Under the pieces are notes generated by a model, which ran no database searches, was not told where the DNA came from, and was given only the letters and a program-made list of their open reading frames with translations. A stretch of 64,000 nt of DNA from Clostridia bacterium (GTDB lineage: Bacteria > Bacillota > Clostridia > Oscillospirales > Butyricicoccaceae): NCBI GenBank assembly GCA_029099685.1, contig JAQXOO010000027.1:1-64000 (forward strand), given 5' to 3'. The stretch's first letter is position 1. Every line of letters starts with the position of its first letter. Both the position numbers and the translations under genes were made by a program. Below, piece by piece: positions 8,381-16,942 of this stretch.

Positions 8381-8393
8381 GTTTGGAGCACTG

Positions 8394-9197
8394 ATGGTGG
8401 TTTGTCCGGAACGCTGCCCCCGGTCCCAAAGCTGCGCCCTGCGGCTGCGGCCGGGAAAGGGACTGCGGTGCGGCCGGGGCCTGTTTCGCATGGCCATGTT
8501 TGCCTGGGCGGAGGTGACACTTTTGCCCAGATGGAAGGAGCCGCTGCGGGAAAAACGGGTGGGCGCGGCCCTGGACTGGCTGCGGGGACAGGGCGTCCGG
8601 GAGGCGGTGCTGCCGGATGCGTGGCAGGCCCTGGCCCGGAGCCGGCACATCGCGCCCATCTCCCGGGAACGGGCGCTGGAGGCCTGCGCCGGACAAGCGG
8701 TGCAGGAGGCCTGCCGGGCGCTGGGGCTGCCTCTGTCCGGCATCGGCCTTGCGGTATGCGGCAGGGCCGTTTCCCAGACTGCCGCCGGGGAGCTTTTATC
8801 CCTGGCGCGTCTGGTGCGCACCGTCCGCGTCTGCGGCGAGGGCAACGACGGCCTCCGGGCCCAGCTCTGGCGCAGCTGCGGCATCGTGGACCGGGGTCCC
8901 ATGCCCGGGGACATCCCCGTGGTGGCCCTGCGGCTGCGCGGCGGGGAAGCGCCCCGGGGGGCGCTTTTGACCGTGGACCTCACCGGAGCGGCGGCGGAGG
9001 GGGATGAAAGGGTCTGGTCGCCTGTGCTGCTCCCGCCCGAGGGCGCCCTGGCGCAAATGCCGCCGGGACTGGCGCCCGACGCCTTTGCGGCGGCATTATT
9101 TGCCGCGGGAGCGGTCCGGTCACGGGAAATTCATGTTTCCCGACTTGACATCCCCGAATGCACACAATATAATAAGGAAACAATCATAAGCTGTTAA
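8394..9197 (+). CDS. Protein of unknown function
   Basis: 267 residues from the ATG at 8394, with GGAG six bases upstream. I do not recognise the family. Codon use matches the neighbours (very high GC at third positions), which supports a real gene. There is no signal peptide, no long membrane segment and no metal-binding motif beyond scattered cysteines near the N-terminus (CPERCPRSQSC). The middle has a well-formed alpha/beta look with LPLSGIGLAVCGRAVS and RTVRVCGEGNDGL, as in a Rossmann-like domain. The last 20 codons contain a perfect promoter for greA and drift from the local codon style, so the true C-terminus may be shorter in relatives. It sits between two transcription units, on its own. 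Confidence 0.6.
   Translation: MVVCPERCPRSQSCALRLRPGKGLRCGRGLFRMAMFAWAEVTLLPRWKEPLREKRVGAALDWLRGQGVREAVLPDAWQALARSRHIAPISRERALEACAGQAVQEACRALGLPLSGIGLAVCGRAVSQTAAGELLSLARLVRTVRVCGEGNDGLRAQLWRSCGIVDRGPMPGDIPVVALRLRGGEAPRGALLTVDLTGAAAEGDERVWSPVLLPPEGALAQMPPGLAPDAFAAALFAAGAVRSREIHVSRLDIPECTQYNKETIISC
9145..9173 (+). promoter_or_regulatory. Full-consensus sigma-A promoter for greA-lysS
   Basis: TTGACA at 9145-9150 and TATAAT at 9168-9173 with a 17-base spacer: both hexamers perfect. It lies inside the 3' end of the preceding open frame, 67 bases ahead of greA. Confidence 0.85.
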
Positions 9198-9239
9198 TGT
9201 TTCAATCATTATGAGGAACTACATTTAGGGGGATTTGCC

Positions 9240-9719
9240 ATGCAGAAGCAATATAAACTGACCAAAGAACGCCTGGAAGAGCTCAAGGCCGAGCTGGAGC
9301 ACCTGAAAACCGTCCGGGAGCATGAGGTGGCGGAGCTGATCAAAGAGGCCCGCGGCTTCGGCGACCTGTCGGAAAACAGCGAATATGACGAGGCGAAAAA
9401 CGAGCAGGGCAAACTTTACTCCCGCATCGCAGAGCTGGAGGCCATCATTCCCAACGCCATCATCATCGATGAGTCCGCCGGCACGGACAAAGGCGTCAAC
9501 ATCGGCGCCACCGTGGTGGTGGAGCGCCTGGAAAACGGCGACAGGACCGAGTTTACCCTGGTGGGCTCTCAGGAGGCCAATCATAAGGCCAAGCCCATGC
9601 GCCTTTCCGATGAATCGCCCTTCGGCAAAGCCGTCATGGGTCATCATGTGGACGACGTGGTGACCATCGAGGCGCCCGCCATGAGCTTCCAGGTGAAGAT
9701 CATCAGCATTACAAGATAA
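9240..9719 (+). CDS. greA: Transcription elongation factor GreA
   Basis: 159 residues, the normal GreA length. The N-terminal coiled coil (about 1-75) carries the acidic tip in GDLSENSEYDEAKNEQ, which reaches into the RNA polymerase secondary channel to trigger cleavage of backtracked RNA. The C-terminal domain (about 80-159) has the GREA_GREB pattern ESPFGKAVMGHHVDDVV. AGGGGG is placed well before the ATG. It is followed 16 bases later by lysS, a pairing common in Firmicutes and Actinobacteria. Confidence 0.96.
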   Translation: MQKQYKLTKERLEELKAELEHLKTVREHEVAELIKEARGFGDLSENSEYDEAKNEQGKLYSRIAELEAIIPNAIIIDESAGTDKGVNIGATVVVERLENGDRTEFTLVGSQEANHKAKPMRLSDESPFGKAVMGHHVDDVVTIEAPAMSFQVKIISITR

Positions 9720-9735
9720 AAGAGGAAGAATGCAT

Positions 9736-11235
9736 ATGGATGAGCATAGAGACGCGGCGCAGGAGACCACCCAGCAGGAGCTGAGCGAGATCCTGCAGAT
9801 CCGCCGGGACAAGCTGGCAGCCCTCCGGGCCGCCGGAAAGGATCCCTTTGAGAAGGTGCGCTTTGACCGCACCTCCAACAGCCGGGAGATCCTGAACAAT
9901 TTTGAACAGCTGGAAAACCAGGATGTGGCCATCGCCGGCCGCGTCATGTCCAAGCGGGACATGGGCAAGGCGTCCTTCTGCCACATCCAGGACCAGCAGG
10001 GCCAGATCCAGATCTACGCCAAGATCGACGAGCTGGGTGCCGAGGGATATGAGTGGTTCAAGAAGCTGGACATTGGCGACATCATCGGCGTCAAGGGCTT
10101 TGTGTTCCGCACCCGCCGGGGGGAAATTTCCATCCACGTGCGGGAGTATGTCCTGCTGAGCAAGAGCCTTTTGCCCCTGCCGGAAAAGTTCCACGGCCTG
10201 AAGGATGTGGACACCCGCTACCGCCAGCGCTATGTGGACCTGATCGTCAATCCCGAGGTGCGGGAGACCTTTGTCAAGCGCTCCCGGGCGGTCACCGCCA
10301 TCCGGTCCTATTTTGACAACCTGGGCTATCTGGAGGTGGATACCCCTGTATTGAACACCGTCCAGGGCGGCGCCACCGCCAGGCCCTTTGTCACCCACCA
10401 CAACGCGCTGGACCTGGATATGTACCTGCGCATCGCCACCGAGCTGTATCTGAAGCGGTGCATCATCGGCGGCTTCGAGCGGGTGTACGAGATCGGCCGC
10501 CTGTTCCGCAACGAAGGCATGGATACCACCCACAATCCCGAGTTCACCACCATCGAGTTCTACGAGGCCTATACCGACGTCAACGGCATGATGGAGCGCA
10601 CCGAGGGCCTGATGAAGTACGTGGCCGAAAAGGTCAACGGCTCTCTGCAGCTGCCCTACGGCGATGTGGTCATTGATTTCAGCCAGCCCTTCCGCAAGGC
10701 CACCATGACCCAGCTGGTGAAGGAATACGCCGGCGTGGACTTTGACCGGATCCCCGATCTGGAAGCCGCCAAGGCTGCGGCAAAGGAACACAATATCAAG
10801 GTGGAAAAGAAGCATAAGTGGGGCGACATCCTGTCCCTGTTCTTCGAGGAATACTGCGAGGACAAGCTCATCCAGCCCACCTTTGTGCTGGAGCACCCCG
10901 TGGACATCTCCCCCCTGGCCAAGCGGGACCCCCGCCGCCCCGGCATGACCCAGCGGTTCGAACTGTTCATCAACGGCAAGGAGTATGCCAATGCCTTCTC
11001 TGAACTGAACGACCCCATCGACCAGCGGGAGCGCTTTGAAAATCAGATGAAGCTGCGTGCTCTGGGCGACCTGGAGGCCAGCGAGATGGACGAGGATTAC
11101 CTCACCGCCATGGAATACGGAATGCCCCCCACGGGCGGCTGCGGCATCGGCATCGACCGCTTCGTGATGCTGCTCACCGGCAACACCTCCATCCGGGATG
11201 TGCTGCTGTTCCCCACCATGAAGCCCCTGGACTGA
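9736..11235 (+). CDS. lysS: Lysyl-tRNA synthetase, class II
   Basis: 499 residues. The OB-fold anticodon-binding domain (about 60-165) precedes the class II catalytic domain. Motif 2 is in RVYEIGRLFRNEG followed by HNPEFTTIEFYEAY, and motif 3 is GGCGIGIDRFVMLLT near the C-terminus. The start at 9736 was chosen because AGAGGA sits about nine bases ahead; an in-frame ATG at 9730 is too close to it. The gene shares the strong greA promoter, and a perfect terminator follows. It charges tRNA-Lys in the cytoplasm. No T-box was seen upstream. Confidence 0.96.
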   Translation: MDEHRDAAQETTQQELSEILQIRRDKLAALRAAGKDPFEKVRFDRTSNSREILNNFEQLENQDVAIAGRVMSKRDMGKASFCHIQDQQGQIQIYAKIDELGAEGYEWFKKLDIGDIIGVKGFVFRTRRGEISIHVREYVLLSKSLLPLPEKFHGLKDVDTRYRQRYVDLIVNPEVRETFVKRSRAVTAIRSYFDNLGYLEVDTPVLNTVQGGATARPFVTHHNALDLDMYLRIATELYLKRCIIGGFERVYEIGRLFRNEGMDTTHNPEFTTIEFYEAYTDVNGMMERTEGLMKYVAEKVNGSLQLPYGDVVIDFSQPFRKATMTQLVKEYAGVDFDRIPDLEAAKAAAKEHNIKVEKKHKWGDILSLFFEEYCEDKLIQPTFVLEHPVDISPLAKRDPRRPGMTQRFELFINGKEYANAFSELNDPIDQRERFENQMKLRALGDLEASEMDEDYLTAMEYGMPPTGGCGIGIDRFVMLLTGNTSIRDVLLFPTMKPLD

Positions 11236-11245
11236 TATCCCACCA

Positions 11246-11277
11246 CAAGACCTACACCGGTGTGTAGGTCTTGTTTT
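11246..11277 (+). terminator. Intrinsic terminator after lysS
   Basis: A perfect 12-bp stem, CAAGACCTACAC at 11246-11257 with GTGTAGGTCTTG at 11262-11273, loop CGGT, followed by TTTT. Confidence 0.85.
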
Positions 11278-11304
11278 GCAACAACAAACGAGAGGAGCGG
11301 CCCT

Positions 11305-12054
11305 ATGCTGACCATCACCAGCCGTGAAAACCCGCAGATCAAGCAGGTCTGCGGACTGCTGTCATCCTCCCGCCGGCGGCGGAAGGAGGGCCTGTTCGTC
11401 TGCGAGGGCTTTACCCTGCTGGAGGAGGCCCTGCACCGGGGTGTGGAACCCAGAGCCGTCTACTGCCTGGAGGACCAGGCGCACCGCCTGCCGGACCTGA
11501 ACTGCCCCTGCGCCCTGGTGTCCCGGCCGGTTCTTGAAAAACTCAGCGACGTGCCCGCCCCCCAGGGCGTGGTGTTTCTGCTGCCGCTTCCCCCGGCGGA
11601 GGAATGCCTGTCCGGCAGCCGTTTTCTGGCGCTGGACAGCCTCCGGGACCCGGGCAACATGGGTACTATCCTGCGCACCGCCGACGCCTTCGGCCTGGAC
11701 GGCGTCATCCTGCTGGGAGACTGCGTGGACGTTTACAGCCCCAAGGTGGTGCGGTCCGCCATGGGCAGCCTGTTCAGCACCCGGCTGTATGCCATGACCG
11801 CCCCGCAGCTGCGGCAGCAGCTGGACCGGCTGTCCGTTCCCCTGTACGCCGCGGCCCTTTGGCCGGACAGCCGCCCCGTCACCGGGCTGGACCTGAAGCG
11901 GTCCTGCGTGGTCATCGGCAACGAGGCCCACGGCGTTTCTGACGAAACCGCCGCCTGCTGCGCCGGGTCGGTGATCATTCCCATCCAAAGCGCCGAATCC
12001 CTGAACGCCGGCGTGGCCGCCGGCATCCTGATGTGGGAGATGAGACGATGCTGA
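11305..12054 (+). CDS. RNA 2'-O-methyltransferase, TrmH/SpoU family
   Basis: 249 residues. An N-terminal substrate-binding region (about 1-95) is followed by the SPOUT fold with all three family motifs: motif 1 in LDSLRDPGNMGTILRTADAFG, shown here only in part as DPGNMGTILRTADAFG; motif 2 in CVVIGNEAHGVSDE; and motif 3 in IPIQSAESLNAGVAAGI. These form the trefoil-knot SAM site. The exact rRNA or tRNA target is not predictable. GAGAGGAG precedes the ATG. The gene overlaps dprA by seven bases, so the two are probably cotranslated. Confidence 0.88.
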   Translation: MLTITSRENPQIKQVCGLLSSSRRRRKEGLFVCEGFTLLEEALHRGVEPRAVYCLEDQAHRLPDLNCPCALVSRPVLEKLSDVPAPQGVVFLLPLPPAEECLSGSRFLALDSLRDPGNMGTILRTADAFGLDGVILLGDCVDVYSPKVVRSAMGSLFSTRLYAMTAPQLRQQLDRLSVPLYAAALWPDSRPVTGLDLKRSCVVIGNEAHGVSDETAACCAGSVIIPIQSAESLNAGVAAGILMWEMRRC

Positions 12055-13241
12055 GCAAGCCCGATCCCGATCTCCAGTACCTGCTCTGGATGACCGAGGT
12101 GGCCGCCCTCAGCCCGGAAAAGGGCGTCCGCCTGCTGGAGGCCTTCGGCTCGGCAAAAGCCGTGTGGCAGGCCGCCGTCCCGCAGCTGGAAAGGTGCGTC
12201 AAGCTGGAGGAAAGCGAGAAAAAGCGCCTTGAAAACCGCTCTCTGGCCCTGCCCAATCAGATCCTAGGCCGGTGCGACCTGCAGCACGTCCGCATCCTCA
12301 CCATCTGCCAGCAGGAATATCCAGACCGGCTGCGCAATATTTATGACCCACCCCTGGTGCTGTACATCCGGGGACGGCTGCCGGATCTCAACAGCCTGCC
12401 CGCCGTGGCCGTGGTGGGCCAGCGGCACGCCACGCCCTATGGGCGCATCGTGGCCGAGCGCCTGGGCTTTCAGCTGAGCTGCAGCGGGGTGGTTGTGGTG
12501 TCTGGCATGGCCGCCGGCATCGACGCTTCGGCCCACACCGGCGCCCTCAAGGGGAGCACGCCCACGGTAGCGGTGTTCGGCACGGCCATCGACCAGTGTT
12601 ATCCCGCGCAAAATGCCGGGCTGCTGCGGTCCATCCTTTACAGCGGCGCGGCCATCAGTGAATATCCGCCGGGGAAGCGGACCTATGCGGCTTCCTTTCC
12701 CCGCCGCAACCGCATCATCAGCGGCCTGTGCCTGGGCGTGGTGGTGGCAGAGGCGCCGGCCAAGTCCGGCTCCCTGATCACCGCGGGCCTGGCCCTGGAT
12801 CAGGGCCGGGACGTATTCGCCGTCCCCGGCAGTGTGGACAGCCCCGCCAGCGAGGGCTGCAACGAGCTGATCGCCAGGGGCGCCAAGCTGGTGCGCTCCG
12901 CCCGGGACGTTTTGGAAGAATATGTGGGCCTGTACCCCATCCGCACCGGGGAGGAGGAGCAGTCCAGGGAGACCTCACGCCCCGCCGTCCCGGAAAAGAC
13001 CCCCGAAGAGCGGCCGAAGTCCCGGCCGGAGCCCGCTCCGCCTACCCTGGAAGCCGTCTTTTCCCGCCCGGAGGGCGAACCCGGGGACCCGGTGCTGGAG
13101 GCTGTTTCGGGCATCGTCCATCTGGACGACCTCCGGCAAAGGACCGGGCTGGAGACCCCCGCGCTGCTGGCCCGGCTGACCCTTTTGGAGCTGCAGGGCC
13201 GGGTGCGCCAGCTGCCGGGACAGTATTATGAGAAACTATGA
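12048..13241 (+). CDS. dprA: DNA processing protein DprA
   Basis: 397 residues. A helix-hairpin-helix-like N-terminus (about 5-70) precedes the Rossmann-like DNA-binding core. The core is marked by VVGQRHATPYG, VVSGMAAGIDASAH, FPRRNRIISGLC and SGSLITAGLALDQGRDVFAVPG, the last given as KSGSLITAGLALDQGR. A Pro/Glu-rich linker leads to a C-terminal winged-helix domain (about 335-397). DprA protects incoming single-stranded DNA and loads RecA during transformation. Many non-competent bacteria keep it, and no other competence gene is in this window. It overlaps the methylase gene ahead and lies 36 bases before topA, the usual neighbour. Confidence 0.92.
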   Translation: MLSKPDPDLQYLLWMTEVAALSPEKGVRLLEAFGSAKAVWQAAVPQLERCVKLEESEKKRLENRSLALPNQILGRCDLQHVRILTICQQEYPDRLRNIYDPPLVLYIRGRLPDLNSLPAVAVVGQRHATPYGRIVAERLGFQLSCSGVVVVSGMAAGIDASAHTGALKGSTPTVAVFGTAIDQCYPAQNAGLLRSILYSGAAISEYPPGKRTYAASFPRRNRIISGLCLGVVVAEAPAKSGSLITAGLALDQGRDVFAVPGSVDSPASEGCNELIARGAKLVRSARDVLEEYVGLYPIRTGEEEQSRETSRPAVPEKTPEERPKSRPEPAPPTLEAVFSRPEGEPGDPVLEAVSGIVHLDDLRQRTGLETPALLARLTLLELQGRVRQLPGQYYEKL

Positions 13242-13277
13242 CCGTTTTCGCGGTCTTATCGTAAATGGAGGAACAAC

Positions 13278-15623
13278 ATGGCAAAACTTCTGATCGTGGA
13301 GTCTCCCGCCAAGGCCAAGACCATCACCAAATATTTGGGAAACGGCTATCAGGTGAAGGCTTCCATGGGCCATCTCCGCGACCTGCCCAAAAAGGAACTG
13401 GGCGTGGATGTGGACAATCATTTTCAAACCACCTATGTGCCCATCGAGGGCAAGGATAAAATTATCCGTGAGCTGAAGACCGCCGCAGACGAGGCCGATT
13501 TTGTCTATCTGGCAACCGACCCGGACCGGGAGGGCGAGGCCATTTCCTGGCATCTGCAGCAGCTTTTGGAGCTGGACCGTGACAAGACCCAGCGGGTCAC
13601 CTTCAACGAGATCACCAAGTCCGCCGTCACCGAGGCCGTCAGGCACCCCCGGGACATCGACATGAACCTGGTGGACGCCCAGCAGGCCCGCCGGATTCTG
13701 GACCGCATTGTGGGCTACAAGCTCAGCCCCTTCCTGTGGCGGAAGGTGCGCACCGGCCTCTCCGCCGGCCGCGTTCAGAGCGTGGTCACCCGCATGGTGG
13801 TGGACCGGGAGCGGGAGATCCGCGCCTTCGTCCCTCAGGAATACTGGAGCATCGACGTGACCCTCCGCCAGGAGGAGCGGGATTTTACCGCCCATTTCTT
13901 CGGCAATGAACAGGGCAAGCAGGAGCTGCCCGATGAAGGCAACGTGCGGAAGGTGCTGGAGGCCATCGACGGCCGTCCCTATGAAGTAAAGTCCGTGAAA
14001 AACGCCCGGAAAAAGCGCCAGCCCGCGCCCCCCTTCACCACGTCCACCCTCCAGCAGGAGGCCTCCCGCAAGCTGGGCATGACCGCCAAGCGCACCATGG
14101 CGGTGGCCCAGGAGCTGTACGAGGGCGTGGAACTGGAGGGCATGGGCCTGACCGGTCTGATCACCTATATGCGTACCGACTCGCTGCGCATCGCCGACGA
14201 GGCGCTGGCTGCCGCCCGCAGCTATATCTCCGGCAAGTTCGGCGGGGAATACCAGCCGGCAAAAGCCCGCGCCTTCCACACCAAAAAGAATGCCCAGGAC
14301 GCCCACGAGGCTATCCGCCCCGCCAATCCCGCCCTGGAGCCGGAAAGCCTGAAAAAAAGCCTCACCGCCGACCAGTACCGGCTGTACAAGCTGATCTGGT
14401 CCCGGTTCATCGCCTGCCAGATGGCCGACGCCGTGCTGGACACCGTGTCCGCGGACATCGGCTGCGGCGGCTGGATCTTCCGTGCCACAGGACAGAGCGT
14501 GGCGTTTCCCGGCTTTTTGGCCCTGTATGAGGAGAGCACCGACGACGCCGCCGCCCAGGAGGAACCGCCCCTGCCCCGGCTGCAGGCCGGCGACCGGCCG
14601 GCCTTCCAAAAGGTGGAGCCCAGGCAGCATTTTACCCAGCCCCCCGCCCGGTACACCGAGGCGTCGCTCATCAAGGCTATGGAGGAAAAGGGCGTGGGCC
14701 GTCCCAGCACCTACGCTCCCACCATCTCTGTCATCCTGGACCGGGAATATGTCACCAAGGAGGGCCGCGCCCTGCGCCCCACCAATCTGGGCGAAGCGGT
14801 CACCGACCTGATGATCGACAAGTTCCGGGACATCGTGGACGTGCAGTTCACCTCCTCCATGGAGAGCAAACTGGACCTGGTGGAATCCGGCGAGCAGGAC
14901 TACCGGCAGATCCTGGACAGCTTTTACCGGGAGTTTGCCGCCGAACTGGCCCAGGCCGAGATCGATTTGGACAAAAAGCGCATCAAGGTCCCCGATGAGG
15001 AGTCCGACGAAGTGTGCGAGCTGTGCGGCAGACGCATGGTCATCAAATCCGGCCGCTTTGGGAAATTCCTGGCCTGCCCGGGCTATCCCGCGTGCAAAAA
15101 CACCAAGCCCATCACCCAGGACACCGGCGTGCCCTGCCCCAAGTGCGGCGCGCGCCTGCTGAAAAAGAAATCCAAGAGCGGCTATTATTATTACGGTTGC
15201 GAGCACAATCCCGACTGCGACTTCATGACCTGGGATTCTCCCACCAAAAAGGTCTGTCCCCAGTGCGGCGGGGTGGTCTTCCGCCACTATACCAAGGAAG
15301 ACAAGCGTTACCTGTGCCACAAGCCGGGCTGCGGCTGGTCCGAGCCCATCGCCAGCCGGGGCAGAAAGGCCGCCGTTGAGGGCGAGGAGCCGAAAAAGAC
15401 CACTCGCGGCCGCAAAAAGGCGGAGCCGGAAGCCGCGGAGGCAGAGGCCAAGCCCGCAAAGCGCACCCGCAAGACGGCGGCCAAAGCCGAAACGGCGGAA
15501 AAACCCTCCAAAACCGTGAAAAAGTCCGCTGCCACTGCCAAAAAGACTTTGAAAAAGGCCGCCGACGCCGCTGAAGCCCCCAAAAAGACCACCCGGAAAA
15601 AGAAAACGGAGGACGCTGAATGA
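13278..15623 (+). CDS. topA: DNA topoisomerase I with Lys/Ala-rich tail
   Basis: 781 residues. The Toprim domain has VESPAKAKTI and the metal site DPDREGEA (81-88). The active-site tyrosine is Y297 in LITYMRTDS. Three C4 zinc ribbons follow from about residue 578 (CELCGRRM..CPGYPAC; CPKCGARL..CEHNPDC; CPQCGGVV..CHKPGC). The last 75 or so residues are a histone-H1-like tail of Lys, Ala, Thr and Glu, probably adding non-specific DNA binding. The enzyme relaxes negative supercoils. GGAGG precedes the ATG. The gene overlaps trmFO by four bases. Confidence 0.96.
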   Translation: MAKLLIVESPAKAKTITKYLGNGYQVKASMGHLRDLPKKELGVDVDNHFQTTYVPIEGKDKIIRELKTAADEADFVYLATDPDREGEAISWHLQQLLELDRDKTQRVTFNEITKSAVTEAVRHPRDIDMNLVDAQQARRILDRIVGYKLSPFLWRKVRTGLSAGRVQSVVTRMVVDREREIRAFVPQEYWSIDVTLRQEERDFTAHFFGNEQGKQELPDEGNVRKVLEAIDGRPYEVKSVKNARKKRQPAPPFTTSTLQQEASRKLGMTAKRTMAVAQELYEGVELEGMGLTGLITYMRTDSLRIADEALAAARSYISGKFGGEYQPAKARAFHTKKNAQDAHEAIRPANPALEPESLKKSLTADQYRLYKLIWSRFIACQMADAVLDTVSADIGCGGWIFRATGQSVAFPGFLALYEESTDDAAAQEEPPLPRLQAGDRPAFQKVEPRQHFTQPPARYTEASLIKAMEEKGVGRPSTYAPTISVILDREYVTKEGRALRPTNLGEAVTDLMIDKFRDIVDVQFTSSMESKLDLVESGEQDYRQILDSFYREFAAELAQAEIDLDKKRIKVPDEESDEVCELCGRRMVIKSGRFGKFLACPGYPACKNTKPITQDTGVPCPKCGARLLKKKSKSGYYYYGCEHNPDCDFMTWDSPTKKVCPQCGGVVFRHYTKEDKRYLCHKPGCGWSEPIASRGRKAAVEGEEPKKTTRGRKKAEPEAAEAEAKPAKRTRKTAAKAETAEKPSKTVKKSAATAKKTLKKAADAAEAPKKTTRKKKTEDAE

Positions 15624-16942
15624 AACCTGTCGTGACCGTCGTGGGCGCGGGCCTGGCCGGGTCCGAAGCCGCCTGGCAGCTGGCCCGCCGGGGCGTTTCC
15701 GTGACCCTGCGGGAGATGAAGCCCCGGGAGATGACCCCCGCCCACCACAGCGCCGGCTTTGCGGAGCTGGTGTGCTCCAATTCCCTTCGGGGCGCGGGGC
15801 TGGCCACCGCTCCCGGCTTGCTGAAGGAGGAGCTGCGCCGCTGCGGCTCCCTCATCATGGAGGCCGCCGACCGCACTGCCGTCCCCGCGGGCGGCGCCCT
15901 GGCTGTGGACCGGGATGCCTTCTCCTCCTGCATCACCCAGCGGATCAAAGCCCATCCCCTGATCACCGTGGAGGAGGGCAGGGTGGATGACATCCCCCAG
16001 GGGCCCTGCATCATCGCCACCGGCCCCCTTACCGACGGGGTGCTGGCCGGGAACATCGACCGGCTGTTCGGGGGCGAGCCCATGCATTTTTATGACGCCG
16101 CCGCCCCCATCGTCAGCTTTGCCAGCATTGACATGGAGAACGCCTATTTTGCCTCCCGTTACGGCAAGGGAACCGCCGACTACATCAACTGCCCCCTGGA
16201 CCGGGAGCAGTACCTGGCCTTTGTGGAGGCGCTGCGCACCGCCAGGGAAGCGCCCGTCCACGGCTTCGAGGATAAGGCGGTGTTCGAGGGCTGTATGCCG
16301 GTGGAGGTCATGGCCCGCCGGGGTGAGGACACCCTGCGCTTCGGCCCGATGAAGCCGGTGGGCCTTACCGACCCCCGCACCGGCCAGCGGCCCTATGCTG
16401 TGGTGCAGCTGCGGGCTGACAACGCGGAAAAGACCGCCTTCAACCTGGTGGGCTTCCAGACGCACCTGCTGCACCCGGAACAGAAGCGGGTGTTCGGCAT
16501 GATCCCCGCCCTGCGGAACGCGGAGTATTACCGCTACGGCACCATGCACCGGAACAGCTATATCCGCTCCCCGGGACGCCTGGACCGGTTTTACCGGGTC
16601 ATCGGCAGGGAGGAGCTGTACTTCGCGGGGCAGATCACCGGCGTGGAGGGCTATATCGAGAGCACGGCCTCGGGCCTGTGCTGCGGCATCAACATGGCCC
16701 GCCAGCTCCGGGGGCTGGAGCCCATCGCCTTCCCCCAGGAGACCGCCCTGGGCGCTCTGAGCCTGCATGTCAGCCAGCAGCCCGGTGTGCGCTTTGACCC
16801 CATGAACATCAATTTCGGCATCATCAAATCGCCGGACACCCGCATCCGCAACAAACAGGAACGCTACACTGCCGTTTCCCGGCGGGCGCTGGACCTGCTG
16901 GAGACGCTGCGGCCCCGGATGGAGGAGGACCTGCAATCATGA
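15620..16942 (+). CDS. trmFO: Folate- and FAD-dependent tRNA (uracil-54-C5)-methyltransferase
   Basis: 440 residues, full length for TrmFO. The N-terminus holds the FAD-binding dinucleotide motif VVGAGLAGSEAAWQLARRG and the family block FAELVCSNSLRG with a conserved cysteine. ITGVEGYIESTASGL near the C-terminus is also typical. TrmFO makes ribothymidine at position 54 of tRNA using methylenetetrahydrofolate, the Firmicutes alternative to SAM-dependent TrmA. Its start overlaps the topA stop, and it overlaps plsX by four bases. The topA-trmFO order is common in Firmicutes. Confidence 0.96.
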   Translation: MKPVVTVVGAGLAGSEAAWQLARRGVSVTLREMKPREMTPAHHSAGFAELVCSNSLRGAGLATAPGLLKEELRRCGSLIMEAADRTAVPAGGALAVDRDAFSSCITQRIKAHPLITVEEGRVDDIPQGPCIIATGPLTDGVLAGNIDRLFGGEPMHFYDAAAPIVSFASIDMENAYFASRYGKGTADYINCPLDREQYLAFVEALRTAREAPVHGFEDKAVFEGCMPVEVMARRGEDTLRFGPMKPVGLTDPRTGQRPYAVVQLRADNAEKTAFNLVGFQTHLLHPEQKRVFGMIPALRNAEYYRYGTMHRNSYIRSPGRLDRFYRVIGREELYFAGQITGVEGYIESTASGLCCGINMARQLRGLEPIAFPQETALGALSLHVSQQPGVRFDPMNINFGIIKSPDTRIRNKQERYTAVSRRALDLLETLRPRMEEDLQS

